Part shown: positions 8,655-16,314 of the stretch, one piece after another | How the letters are laid out: each line of letters begins with the position of its first letter | Position numbering within the stretch: the first letter of the stretch is position 1 | Origin: Acidobacteriaceae bacterium | Lineage (GTDB): Bacteria; Acidobacteriota; Terriglobia; Terriglobales; Acidobacteriaceae | Assembly (NCBI GenBank): GCA_003134435.1 | Contig: PLBE01000225.1 | Coordinates: 1-64,000, forward strand | Direction: 5' to 3' | Length of the DNA: 64,000 bases | Translations under genes and position numbers: made by a program | Notes under the pieces: generated by a model | What the model was told of the DNA's origin: nothing | The model's input: only the letters and a program-made list of their open reading frames with translations | Database searches by the model: none

Positions 8655-9629
8655 ATGCCACGGGGCGATCAACTAACACGGCAGTGGAAGCTCGTCCGCC
8701 TCTTGAGCGGAAAGCTGGGACGTTCGCTCGCCCAACTGCGTGCAGAACTGGGAGTGAGCAAGCGGACGGTGCAGCGCGACATCGGGGACTTGGAGCGGGC
8801 TGGGTTTCCTGTAGTTTCGGAGACCCGGCACGAAACGATCTATTGGCACTTCATTGAGGGCTTCTGCGCGGAATCTCCCGTCTCGCTCACTCTGACTGAG
8901 TTGATGGCTCTGTATTACAGTCGGGGGCTGCTTCGCCCTCTTCAAGGGAGCAACATCTACGACTCCCTCGAATCCGCGATGCAGAAAATCGGTGCCACAT
9001 TGCCTGCGGAGAGCCATCGGTTTATGCGCGATTTCGAAGGAGCGATAGCGGTCAGCACATTTGGATGGAAAGATTACAGCCACTCACGCGAGATCATCGA
9101 CAAGCTGACAAAGGCGCTGCTACACAGGTACACCGTCTGTCTTGAGCACACGGCGGTCGGATATGACGAGCCCGTTTCGCGAGATGTCGATCCGTACAAG
9201 CTCTGGTATGTGAACAACGGTTTGTATCTGGTGGGACGAGACCACCGAAGCGAGGATTTGCGCGTATTTGCAGTCGAGCGGATCACTTCCGTCTCTCTGA
9301 CGAATCGCCGATTTCAGATTCCTTCCAGTTTCAACTTCGACAAATTCTCCGAGTCGGCGTTCGGCATGATTTGGGGCGAGGCGCAAGAGGTGGAAATCAG
9401 GTTCTCGAAGCATCAAGCGCCGTACATCCGAGAACGAATGTGGCACCCGAGCCAAAGCGTTGCGACTGAACGGAATGGACGTGTGGTTCTGCGCTTGAGG
9501 GTTGCCGATCTTGGCGAGGTGAAGCGATGGCTGATCGGGTTTGGCGCGGACGCCCGTGTGCTTAAGCCATCCAACCTCCGGCGTGAGATTGCCGCTGAAT
9601 GTGCTCGCGTTGCTCGCCGTACAAGCTGA
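8655..9629 (+). CDS. WYL-domain transcriptional regulator
   Basis: 324 residues from the ATG at 8655. An in-frame ATG-less extension reaches 8529, but MPRGDQLTRQWKLVRLL is the usual beginning of this family. An N-terminal HTH_11 winged helix (SLAQLRAELGVSKRTVQRDIGDLERAGFPV, about residues 20-60) is followed by a WYL domain (about 130-230; WYVNNGLYLVGRDH, FAVERITSVSLTNRRFQIP) and a WCX-like C-terminus. WYL regulators often sit beside phage-defence, DNA-damage or CRISPR genes and respond to nucleic-acid ligands. Here it is divergent from the AAA+/small-protein operon, which it probably controls. Confidence 0.88.
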   Translation: MPRGDQLTRQWKLVRLLSGKLGRSLAQLRAELGVSKRTVQRDIGDLERAGFPVVSETRHETIYWHFIEGFCAESPVSLTLTELMALYYSRGLLRPLQGSNIYDSLESAMQKIGATLPAESHRFMRDFEGAIAVSTFGWKDYSHSREIIDKLTKALLHRYTVCLEHTAVGYDEPVSRDVDPYKLWYVNNGLYLVGRDHRSEDLRVFAVERITSVSLTNRRFQIPSSFNFDKFSESAFGMIWGEAQEVEIRFSKHQAPYIRERMWHPSQSVATERNGRVVLRLRVADLGEVKRWLIGFGADARVLKPSNLRREIAAECARVARRTS

Positions 9630-9667
9630 TTCAGGTTAGTTGAAACCACGACCGCCACGTCCTCTGC

Positions 9668-10024
9668 CTATTTCTCACCATGCAACTGCTGCGCGAGGTA
9701 GTTGGCCATGCCCAATTCCTTGATGGAATGAAGCTGAGCGTCCAAGAAGTCCACGTGCCCTTCTTCGTCCTTGAGCATGCGCTGAAATAAGTCGCCTGAT
9801 CCGTTGTCCCCGGCTTCGGCACAGATTTTCATAGCGGAGTTGTACTGGTGTACGGCCTCTTCCTCGTCCTTGAAGTCGCCTTCGAGTTGCTGTTGCACGT
9901 TAGCACCAATCTTGGGAGTCAGAGCGACATCCACCTTGGGTGTGGCATCCAAGAACACGATGCGTTCGATAAGACCTTCTGGTCGGCGGAATCTGAGGTA
10001 AAGGCTAGGTTTCGGTTTTCGCAT
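9668..10024 (-). pseudogene. truncated bacterioferritin-like gene
   Basis: The 118-residue frame matches bacterioferritin only from about residue 17 on (GLIERIVFLDATP... KDEEGHVDFLDAQLHSIKELGMANYLAQQL). This equals the second half of the intact gene at 14050-14532, at roughly half identity, so it is not a recent copy. Helix A and most of helix B are missing, including the counterparts of Glu18, Glu51, Met52 and His54; the first 16 residues are unrelated. It cannot form a normal ferroxidase site. The break lies about 150 bp from the attachment repeat at 10135, so truncation by an earlier integration or excision is plausible. Confidence 0.7.
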
Positions 10025-10099
10025 TTCTGACTTCCTCTTCCCCTAATCCTGCGAAAGTCGGGAAATCAGTGATTTTTCCTGTAGCTTTTTTCTCGCTGC

Positions 10100-10130
10100 T
10101 TCCAAGAGCTTGAATCAAAGCCTCTTGGAA
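10100..10130. repeat. 9-bp inverted repeat beside the attachment site
   Basis: TTCCAAGAG at 10100-10108 and its complement CTCTTGGAA at 10122-10130, with a 13-nt loop, five bases outside the attachment core. There is no T-run on either side, so it is a poor terminator. It could be an integrase or accessory-protein site, or a remnant of the chromosomal sequence. Confidence 0.4.
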
Positions 10131-10134
10131 ACAC

Positions 10135-10152
10135 TGGCGGAGAGAGTGGGAT
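10135..10152 (+). other. distal attachment site (att core copy)
   Basis: tggcggagagagtgggat, identical to the last 18 nt of the tRNA-Ser gene and in the same orientation. Identity ends on both sides (C instead of A before, A instead of T after). This is the duplicate left at the far junction by site-specific integration. Confidence 0.75.
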
Positions 10153-10271
10153 ACGACACCGGGCGTGGGCAATTTTGCCCATAACACTGGTAAAATCCAT
10201 CGCTATCAATCACATCCGTCTGGGCGTTCCTGCCTAAGAAAGCCCATTTTGACCCTTAAACCGAGCCAGTT

Positions 10272-10988
10272 TTAGTACGGAATAGTACGGCAGCCTTCGT
10301 CTACCGGACTATCGGTCGAAGTATCGAGTTCAGCCGCCCAACAGAAGACTGAAACGAGGGTTCTGATCTCCTCATCCGAGAACTTCTTAGTCTTGAGGGG
10401 TTGATCTGTCTCCGTATCGTCTGCTGCTTTGCTCTGTGTGGACGCATTCGTATGCGTATACGTATGCGGTTCCTCGACAGCATTCGAACCCTTACCACCA
10501 CCCCGTCCGTCCACCCCTCCACCGTTCTGTATATGATTGCCGGGGGATTTACCTACAGTGGGCTTTTTACCTACAGTTGAATCCTCGACTGTTGGTAAAT
10601 CCCTTACAGTACCCCCAAGAGGCTGAATCAGAATGCGATAGGTGTTAGTCGCCTTGACGGAGCCGGGGTGAATCGGGTGGAATCCGACAAACTCGATCAG
10701 CTTCAACTCTTGGCAGAGATCGATGCCATCTTTGGCGGCGTCGTAGCTCGAACCCATTTTCTTGGCGAGAGCCGTCTGGCCGATATACGTCTCGCGTGTA
10801 TCGAAGTCCATGCTGTCGATCAGACACAGCATGGTGAACTTAGCCTTGCCCTTGATATCGGCGGCGATGATCGCGTTGATGTACGGAATGTGTCGGTTGT
10901 CCACAATGCGCTCCAAACAGACGCGGCCCGCGCCGACCGTGGAAGGAAGAAGACGCAGGCCGTTGCCTCCGCTTGGAAGCAAACTCAA
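10272..10988 (-). CDS. winged-helix/HTH_36-like DNA-binding protein of the element
   Basis: 238 residues. The central part (about 25-125) resembles replication-protein-like winged helices: KAKFTMLCLIDSMD, then TYIGQTALAKKMG and a recognition-helix-like SYDAAKDGIDLCQEL, then a wing with KATNTYRIL. It is followed by a low-complexity Gly/Thr-rich linker with a TVG(K)KPTVGK repeat and a short acidic C-terminal tail that stops abruptly. It may be the element's replication or regulatory protein. The exact start is uncertain because the first 25 residues are not conserved-looking. The lack of a clear C-terminal domain could reflect truncation at the element end. Confidence 0.6.
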   Translation of the reverse strand: MSLLPSGGNGLRLLPSTVGAGRVCLERIVDNRHIPYINAIIAADIKGKAKFTMLCLIDSMDFDTRETYIGQTALAKKMGSSYDAAKDGIDLCQELKLIEFVGFHPIHPGSVKATNTYRILIQPLGGTVRDLPTVEDSTVGKKPTVGKSPGNHIQNGGGVDGRGGGKGSNAVEEPHTYTHTNASTQSKAADDTETDQPLKTKKFSDEEIRTLVSVFCWAAELDTSTDSPVDEGCRTIPY

Positions 10989-11059
10989 ACTTGTTGTGCT
11001 GACCTTCCACGGTCAATTGTCGTCTAACTGACATTCCGCAGCGATGAAGTCTGCGGACA

Positions 11060-12235
11060 TTAACGATTCTTTTGACCCATTGCCATGTCTTCTCTAACGG
11101 TTTTGTCTGCCCATGCGCGCAGCCGCTCTTGGTCACCCGGCTCGTCTAGATGCTGGTTACGACGCATGATCTCGTCAACCTGCTTCCTGATTGCTTGTTC
11201 TCTGTCTATTTCTGCCTCCAGCCTAGGGATGCTGTTCTCTAACTTTGACTTTTGTTCGTTCGGGGTTGAGTCCGAGTCATCAGGGGACAGCTGCTCCAGT
11301 TGCGCCGCCATTTGCGAAAACTTGTAGCGGCGTACACTGCGCTCACCCTCGCCATTCCTGAGACGGCAGAGTTTGTCGTACTCGCATAAGCACCCTTGGA
11401 TATCCTGCGCATGGAGATTCAGCCCTGTTACCTGCCGAATCGGTTCGCGGACGGTATCACAGAGTTGGCGAAATTCCGCATACCAAGCCGCCTCGGCCCA
11501 GTATTTGCGCGGGGTACGTCCCAGCACTCGGTCCAAGCCACGACGGGACCCCGGACCCGAGACCGCAAACGTCCACCAGTCAGACGCATCCTGAAGCTGA
11601 ACGTATTTCAAGTCGGCTACGACCTGACCTGCATAGAAGCCGCCCATATACGGACCCTCACTCAACCTTGAGGCGAAGGACGAAAGTGTATCGCCATGAC
11701 GAGGACGGTAGTAGTCGCGCCGCTCCCAGATGGGGGTGAGCACATGGCTCACGATCAGGTCGGCTTGTTCCCCGGCCTGACCCGACACCATGACCTTGTA
11801 TGCCTGCGCTTCGTAGGCTTTGTGACCAGCGGCTTGGCGAGACCGAATCACGGCCCTGAAATGCTCGGGGTTCCACGGCACGGGATACCCAAGCTCGGCC
11901 AGTGTGTCAGGCCAGTTGACGGCACGGCGTGCGACTAGCAGTGCGAACCACAATTCTGGATCATTCTCGAATGGCTCACGATAGAGGGTAGCTATGCCTT
12001 TTGTGACGCGGTCATCTTCGCGACGAACACAGCAGAACTTGTAGTCGCGAAGTATCGGGTCGTTGGTCCACGGCCAAGGCTGTCCCGCCTCTTTTTTGAG
12101 CCGGACATGCTCACGCTCCGCGACGAAATGCAGAAGTGCTTCTGTCTCTTTCATCACTCCTCTATTGATTGGAAAGCCGGGTGAGTCGCCCCACCCGGAT
12201 CGCGACTTTGACCACGAGCGTTCCCTCCGCATCAC
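11060..12235 (-). CDS. 5-hmdU DNA kinase helical-domain / aGPT-pyrophosphorylase-like protein
   Basis: 391 residues. Residues about 30-280 resemble the Pfam HMUDK_hel family of thymine-hypermodification proteins (5-hmdU DNA kinase, alpha-glutamyl/putrescinyl-thymine pyrophosphorylase): a pattern with PWPWTNDPILRDYKFCCV-R-x-DDRVT, then DPELWFALLVARRAVNWPDTL and GYPVPWNPEHF. Family members act on hydroxymethyl-uracil in phage DNA; a role here in base modification or its control is inference. The last 110 residues are charged and probably coiled coil. Start is the GTG at 12235, overlapping the upstream stop as GTGA, so translation is likely coupled; Met28 is an alternative start. Confidence 0.68.
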   Translation of the reverse strand: MMRRERSWSKSRSGWGDSPGFPINRGVMKETEALLHFVAEREHVRLKKEAGQPWPWTNDPILRDYKFCCVRREDDRVTKGIATLYREPFENDPELWFALLVARRAVNWPDTLAELGYPVPWNPEHFRAVIRSRQAAGHKAYEAQAYKVMVSGQAGEQADLIVSHVLTPIWERRDYYRPRHGDTLSSFASRLSEGPYMGGFYAGQVVADLKYVQLQDASDWWTFAVSGPGSRRGLDRVLGRTPRKYWAEAAWYAEFRQLCDTVREPIRQVTGLNLHAQDIQGCLCEYDKLCRLRNGEGERSVRRYKFSQMAAQLEQLSPDDSDSTPNEQKSKLENSIPRLEAEIDREQAIRKQVDEIMRRNQHLDEPGDQERLRAWADKTVREDMAMGQKNR

Positions 12236-12438
12236 TGGATTGTGTCGTCTTCAAACACAATCCGCTTGGCTTGGCTGCGGGCCGCTTCAGCCCACTGCCG
12301 TGCTTCAGCGATTGCAACACCCGCCGTTAGAACGAAGTCACATGCCGCACTTTCATTCCCGGAGATCGTCCGAGCGACGGTGTCACATAGAGCATCGTTC
12401 AGCACTTCAAGCCACTTGATGCGTTCGGTTTTTGTCAT
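12232..12438 (-). CDS. small hypothetical protein (68 aa)
   Basis: A 68-residue, mostly helical protein (LNDALCDTVARTISG..., AIAEARQWAEAARSQAKRI). It has a good Shine-Dalgarno, AAGGAG, about 11 nt upstream of ATG 12438, and a 4-base GTGA overlap with the following gene, so it is almost certainly translated as the first gene of an operon. No domain recognised. It may be a partner or regulator of the protein encoded downstream. Confidence 0.7.
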   Translation of the reverse strand: MTKTERIKWLEVLNDALCDTVARTISGNESAACDFVLTAGVAIAEARQWAEAARSQAKRIVFEDDTIQ

Positions 12439-12460
12439 GGAGAAAGTCTCCTTTCCGGGA

Positions 12461-12478
12461 CTGAGACACGTGTCCCAG
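12461..12478. promoter_or_regulatory. 18-bp near-perfect palindrome, candidate operator
   Basis: CTGAGACACGTGTCCCAG, one mismatched pair in nine, with a perfect 10-bp centre GACACGTGTC at 12465-12474. It lies 23 bp upstream of the ATG at 12438, within the 114-bp gap between the integrase stop and the cargo operon. The position fits an operator for the cargo genes; the binding protein could be the element's own winged-helix protein. Confidence 0.5.
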
Positions 12479-12552
12479 CGTCATTCTCCCGCCGGAGGGA
12501 ACCGCCCGGTAAGGTGCCTTTGGTAATGGGATTGGGGTGGGTTGCGCCGATG

Positions 12553-13803
12553 TCACTCCGTTGACGGGTATACGGTCATGATTGCCGGATCGCTCGCCGA
12601 CACAGCGATGCTGCCGTCCGGCAGAACCGTCGCGACCGGGAAGAGCATTGAAATCTTCTTCTTCCACACTTTGTTCAGCTTTTCTTTGATGATGTCGTTT
12701 GTGGCGGGAGCCAAGTACCGCATCGTGCTTTGAACGTCCTTGTGGCCTAGCAAGTACTGCACCGTTGGAACATCAAGCCCGGAGCGTAGGCAGGCCGTGG
12801 CATAGGTTGATCTAAATTTGTGCAAGTAAAACTTCTTCTCATCCAGTTCCGCTTTTTTCGCGATGTCCTTGCACCAGCGCAGTAGTTTCTCGTTGGGACG
12901 TCCGTGAATGTTCGGGAAAACGAGGTTGTGTTGCGGACGCCCCTTTCGCGACTTCTTTGAATGCTGCTCCAAGGCTCGCGTCAAATCCTCGGGAACAACC
13001 ATCTCGCGCTCCGAATTTGTCTTGGGTACCCAGCCATAATGAGGCTTGGCGCTGACCCTCAGCGTGCTTTCTTTGAAATTCAAATCAGACCATTCCAAGT
13101 GAATGAGTTCCCTCTCGCGAAGACCCACTTTCAAGAAGACAGAGAAGATCAATGACTCCGTCGAATCACAGGCTTTGAAAAACGCATCAAGCTCCTCCTG
13201 CGTGTAAACCTCCGGCATCTCCTCAACATACTTGGGAGCATCGCGACCGCTCACGAGTCTGATGCCCTTTGATTTCAGGAAAGAATGGACCGTCAGAAAC
13301 TTGTCGCAGGCAGTTCGCGGGGATCGCTTGTTCTTGAGAAGCCATTCGCGATACTTCAGGACATCGATCCGGGTCACGTCTCCGAGATTCGTTCGCTTGG
13401 CGTACCCGAGAAACTCTTCCAGCGTCTGTTTCGTCTTGCAGTAGGAGTTCGGCCTGTGCGTCAGGCGATAGTCCTCCAGATAGGCGTAGATTGCCGCTGA
13501 GAGGAGGAGGGACGGGCCTGCAGGTTCCGTTACCGCAATACCGAGGCTTCTTGCGTTCAGAACGCTTCGCTGAATCTCGGCTTCGTTCTGGGCATCCGCA
13601 GCGTTCTTACATTTCCGGGTGCGCTGCCTTTTCCCCTCGTACCACTTAATGATGTAGTCGGAGTCGGGGTGGTGTTCCTTGTGCCCGTTGACGTGGCACC
13701 AGTCCGGTTTGATCTTATTGTTCCGAGCCGTGACAGGCCTGTAGTACGACCAGACGCCATTCACTTTTGCGGATTGATAGATCGCGACACGGAGGTTCGC
13801 CAT
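12553..13803 (-). CDS. tyrosine recombinase (phage-type integrase)
   Basis: 416 residues from the ATG at 13803 (an alternative start lies 4 codons upstream). An N-terminal arm-binding-like region and a SAM-like core-binding domain (AIYAYLEDYRLTHRPNSY..., SPRTACDKFLTVHSFL) precede the catalytic domain. Catalytic residues are visible: Arg in VGLRERELIHLEW, the HKFRSTYAT box (H-x-x-R), His in LLGHKD, and the nucleophile Tyr in STMRYL. It lies 70 bp inside the tRNA-Ser 3' end with its start toward the tRNA. It should catalyse integration and excision at the 18-bp core. Confidence 0.92.
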   Translation of the reverse strand: MANLRVAIYQSAKVNGVWSYYRPVTARNNKIKPDWCHVNGHKEHHPDSDYIIKWYEGKRQRTRKCKNAADAQNEAEIQRSVLNARSLGIAVTEPAGPSLLLSAAIYAYLEDYRLTHRPNSYCKTKQTLEEFLGYAKRTNLGDVTRIDVLKYREWLLKNKRSPRTACDKFLTVHSFLKSKGIRLVSGRDAPKYVEEMPEVYTQEELDAFFKACDSTESLIFSVFLKVGLRERELIHLEWSDLNFKESTLRVSAKPHYGWVPKTNSEREMVVPEDLTRALEQHSKKSRKGRPQHNLVFPNIHGRPNEKLLRWCKDIAKKAELDEKKFYLHKFRSTYATACLRSGLDVPTVQYLLGHKDVQSTMRYLAPATNDIIKEKLNKVWKKKISMLFPVATVLPDGSIAVSASDPAIMTVYPSTE

Positions 13804-13873
13804 AAGGCGAACCATACCTCAAAACCATACAATCGTAGTACAACCGCCCGTAACACTATGGAAACTAAAGTTA

Positions 13874-13891
13874 TGGCGGAGAGAGTGGGAT
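13874..13891 (+). other. proximal attachment site within tRNA-Ser 3' end
   Basis: tggcggagagagtgggat on the plus strand, equal to the CCA, discriminator, acceptor 3' strand and part of the T arm of the tRNA read in reverse. It matches the distal copy at 10135-10152 exactly, and the tRNA stays intact. Confidence 0.75.
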
Positions 13892-13963
13892 TCGAACCCA
13901 CGTTACCCTTTCGAGTAAACACGCTTTCCAAGCGTGCGCCTTCAGCCACTCGGCCATCTCTCC
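13874..13963 (-). tRNA. tRNA-Ser(GGA), CCA encoded
   Basis: A 90-nt class II tRNA. The acceptor stem is GGAGAGA paired with TCTCTCC, followed by discriminator G and an encoded CCA. The D arm reads GGCCGAGTGGCTGAAGG, the anticodon stem-loop is CACGCTTGGAAAGCGTG with anticodon GGA, there is a long variable arm, and the T arm is GTGGGTTCGAATCCCAC. It is the integration target of the element on its 3' side. Confidence 0.97.
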
Positions 13964-14049
13964 GGCGCTCTGCGAAGCGGTTTCTTTAGATTCTAACAGT
14001 GCCGCGACCGCATTGCCGCCGCTCCGCTCTCTGGAGTGCCGCTCAAGTT

Positions 14050-14532
14050 CTAGCTTTCCTCGGGCTTGTGTAGTTGCTGCGCTAGATAATTCTCATAGGT
14101 CATCTCTTTGATCGCGTGCAGTTGCGCTTCCAACCAGTCGATGTGATGTTCTTCATCCAGCAGAATCTTCTCCATCAGTTCCCGCGAGCCGTTGTCGCCC
14201 ACCGCCACGCTGGCTTGGATGCCGTCGTTCAGCCGTTTCACTGCCGTGTATTCCAGCTCCAGATCGTTTTCCAGTTGCGCCTTGAGAGTCTGCCCAATGT
14301 TGATCTTGAAATAGTCGGTCATGTTGGGCGCACCGTCGAGATACAGGATGCGTTCCATCAGAATCTCGGCATGCTGCATTTCTTCGATGGATTCCTTGCG
14401 AATCTGCTTGGCCATGCGTTCATAGCCCCAGTTCTCACACATCTCCGCGTGCAGAAAATACTGGTTGATGGCCGTGAGTTCGGCTTTAAGAACCTCGTTC
14501 AGAATCGCAATAACCTTTGCGTCGCCCTTCAT
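14050..14532 (-). CDS. bfr: bacterioferritin
   Basis: 160 residues, the usual length. Ferroxidase ligands are in place: Glu18, Glu51 and His54 in EEMQHAE, and Glu/His in LDEEHHIDWLE; Met52 is the haem-binding methionine. It stores iron in a 24-subunit cytoplasmic shell and oxidises Fe(II). It lies just beyond tRNA-Ser on the same strand. A truncated, divergent relative is found on the other side of the mobile element at 9668-10024. Confidence 0.95.
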   Translation of the reverse strand: MKGDAKVIAILNEVLKAELTAINQYFLHAEMCENWGYERMAKQIRKESIEEMQHAEILMERILYLDGAPNMTDYFKINIGQTLKAQLENDLELEYTAVKRLNDGIQASVAVGDNGSRELMEKILLDEEHHIDWLEAQLHAIKEMTYENYLAQQLHKPEES

Positions 14533-14720
14533 CGTTGACCTCTCTATATTTGCCTGTCTATGGGATCGTTCTCAGTTCCTGCTTCTCAGTTCTTCGCACA
14601 AAAGCTCCCGCGCTGACTAAGAACGGCGCCGCGAATCGGAGTCGCGCATCTGAACATTTGTGTTCAGCCCAGCCCGGTAGTCCTCAGGATGCGAAAGAGA
14701 ATTGTACTAGAAGAAAAGAA

Positions 14721-15581
14721 TCAGGAGCGCGATCCCGAAGCGGCAGCGGCGGCGTTAGGCGTTTCGGGAGTCGCCGGGGCGTGGCCGTTGGCGGGCTGGA
14801 CAGCAGTCTTTGCCGGAGCAGTCCCCACCGCGTCAAGCACACGGTGATTCAAGCAATAAAGTGCAAGCTCCAAGCGGTCGGCCACTCCCAGCTTGTCGTA
14901 AACCTTGCGTAGATAATTCTTGACCACTTGCTCGGTGGTGCCAACCCGCAAGGCAATCTCCTTGTTTTTCATTCCCTGGGTGACGCAGGACACAATGAGA
15001 GATTCTTTCGGCGTAAGGGAAACTTTGGGACGCGATCCCGCGGGCCGTGCCCCTTGTGTGCGGTAGGCCTGCAGCACCCACTCCACCGCCCGGCTTTCGA
15101 GCCAGGTTTCGCCCTGCGCAACCTTGCGCAGGCATTCCACCAGCATTTCCGGCTCCACCTCACGCGTAACAATGCCGTGAGCGCCCCGCCGGAACATATC
15201 GAGCGTCATCTCCTGGTCGGGCTCCTGCAACACGACTACTACCCGGCAACTCGCGCTTTGCCGCAGAAGGTCGCATACCGCATCGGCTGGATTCGGCGAA
15301 AGTGCGGCTTCAAAAATCACGATGTCCGCGGAAAATTTTTGGATGGCGGCAACCGTCTGCTCCAGGCTCTCGGCCTGCCCCACCACCCGCATGTCATCTT
15401 CCAGGGCAAAAATCTTGCGTAGCCCGGCGCGGAAAATGGCCTGCGTATCCGCCACGATAATGCGGATCGTACCTTTGCCGTCGTCAGGCTGCATGCCTTC
15501 GCCTGACTCCACCGTGACCGGGTTGTTGACCGAAGTGCCGACCGAAGTGCTGCCCATCACTCCTCTTTTCCCGACTCCCAA
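14721..15581 (-). CDS. NarL/LuxR-type regulator with degenerate receiver
   Basis: 286 residues. A receiver-like domain (about 38-155) is joined to a LuxR HTH (about 195-250; LTPKESLIVSCVTQGMKNKEIALRVGTTEQVVKNYLRKVYDKLG). The phosphoacceptor Asp is replaced by Glu (ADIVIFEAAL), the acidic pocket has lost one Asp (IIVADTQ), and the conserved Lys is Arg (GIVTRE). It may therefore be constitutive or controlled without phosphorylation. About 35 N-terminal residues and an Ala/Pro-rich C-terminal tail lie outside the domains, so the true start could be a later codon. It is followed upstream by a PilZ gene on the same strand, only 17 bp away. Confidence 0.85.
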   Translation of the reverse strand: MGVGKRGVMGSTSVGTSVNNPVTVESGEGMQPDDGKGTIRIIVADTQAIFRAGLRKIFALEDDMRVVGQAESLEQTVAAIQKFSADIVIFEAALSPNPADAVCDLLRQSASCRVVVVLQEPDQEMTLDMFRRGAHGIVTREVEPEMLVECLRKVAQGETWLESRAVEWVLQAYRTQGARPAGSRPKVSLTPKESLIVSCVTQGMKNKEIALRVGTTEQVVKNYLRKVYDKLGVADRLELALYCLNHRVLDAVGTAPAKTAVQPANGHAPATPETPNAAAAASGSRS

Positions 15582-15598
15582 CTACTCCCGACTCCCAA

Positions 15599-16069
15599 CT
15601 ACTTGCGCTCAAACCGGTACTCGTCAATCACCACGCCAACCCCACGCCGGCTGCCGTCGGCAAAACTCCGCACCACCCGTCCCCGGCAATCCACCTGTAC
15701 GTCAGCGGCTGCACCCACCACATCCGCGGGAAGAGAAATCGTGAAGTCCACTGCCGATCCCACCGGCACATCCGCGTCCATGCGGAACAAAACCCCGTTG
15801 GCGGATATGTTTTCCGTCTCCACCGGCTCACCATTCACTCCCGACTGACTGCCCGCCGACTTCAATGCCACCGGCAGTTTGATCGGAAAGCGCGGCGCAC
15901 CCTGCACGTCCGTATAGGCCGTTCGATTCCTGCTGCCTTCCCGGTTCGCTTCAGCAACGGTTCCTTTGGCGGCTTCAGACACGTTTGCGACGACCTTCCT
16001 TCCAACTCTTGCCGTGCATTCCTCCACTTGAGTAAATGCACATTTCAGGGCGAGATTACACCCCCGCAT
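15599..16069 (-). CDS. PilZ-domain protein
   Basis: About 156 residues from the ATG at 16069; a TTG 33 bases upstream is also possible. The C-terminal 100 residues form a PilZ-like barrel: APRFPIKLPV, then ENISANGVLFRMDADVPVGSAVDFTISLP and GRGV. The NxSxxG motif of c-di-GMP binding is present, but the RxxxR motif is reduced to a single Arg, so ligand binding is uncertain. Its gene is 17 bp from the receiver-LuxR gene, suggesting a shared transcript and a signalling role. Confidence 0.72.
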   Translation of the reverse strand: MRGCNLALKCAFTQVEECTARVGRKVVANVSEAAKGTVAEANREGSRNRTAYTDVQGAPRFPIKLPVALKSAGSQSGVNGEPVETENISANGVLFRMDADVPVGSAVDFTISLPADVVGAAADVQVDCRGRVVRSFADGSRRGVGVVIDEYRFERK

Positions 16070-16314
16070 CCCCAACGCAAAGTTACGGAAGTCATGGAAC
16101 AAGGGCGGCGAAGTGCCGTTGGTACAGCGACTTAGGGGCGTAGATCAAAAGCGGTGCGGGAGCCTCGAGGGTCGAAGCTTCCTGGGACTTATGACTGGCG
16201 ACAGAGAGGCCGGCTTCCGCCATGTACCGGCGCCGTCACGCCCAGACCGTCGGATATGGAATCTCACCCGAGCTTCGAGCTCACAACCGTTCGGTTTCGA
16301 GTTCGGAAGTCAAT

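Larger units (their letters stand above)
10135..13891. mobile_element. compact tRNA-Ser integrative element (about 3.75 kb)
   Basis: Bounded by an 18-bp perfect direct repeat (10135-10152 and 13874-13891) whose right copy is the 3' end of tRNA-Ser(GGA), starting exactly at the encoded CCA. The integrase gene begins 70 bp inside the tRNA end, the classic arrangement. Cargo on the minus strand: integrase, 68-aa protein, a base-hypermodification-type protein and a winged-helix protein. No relaxase, portal or capsid gene is visible, so it looks like a small satellite or integrative island that relies on help for transfer. Confidence 0.8.

Noticed and set aside
10100-10130. Inverted repeat as a Rho-independent terminator of the element operon
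   Set aside because: No T-run follows on either strand; kept only as an inverted repeat.
10005-10187. 60-codon minus-strand frame across the distal att site
   Set aside because: It crosses the recombination junction, has no ribosome site and no recognisable family; probably chance.
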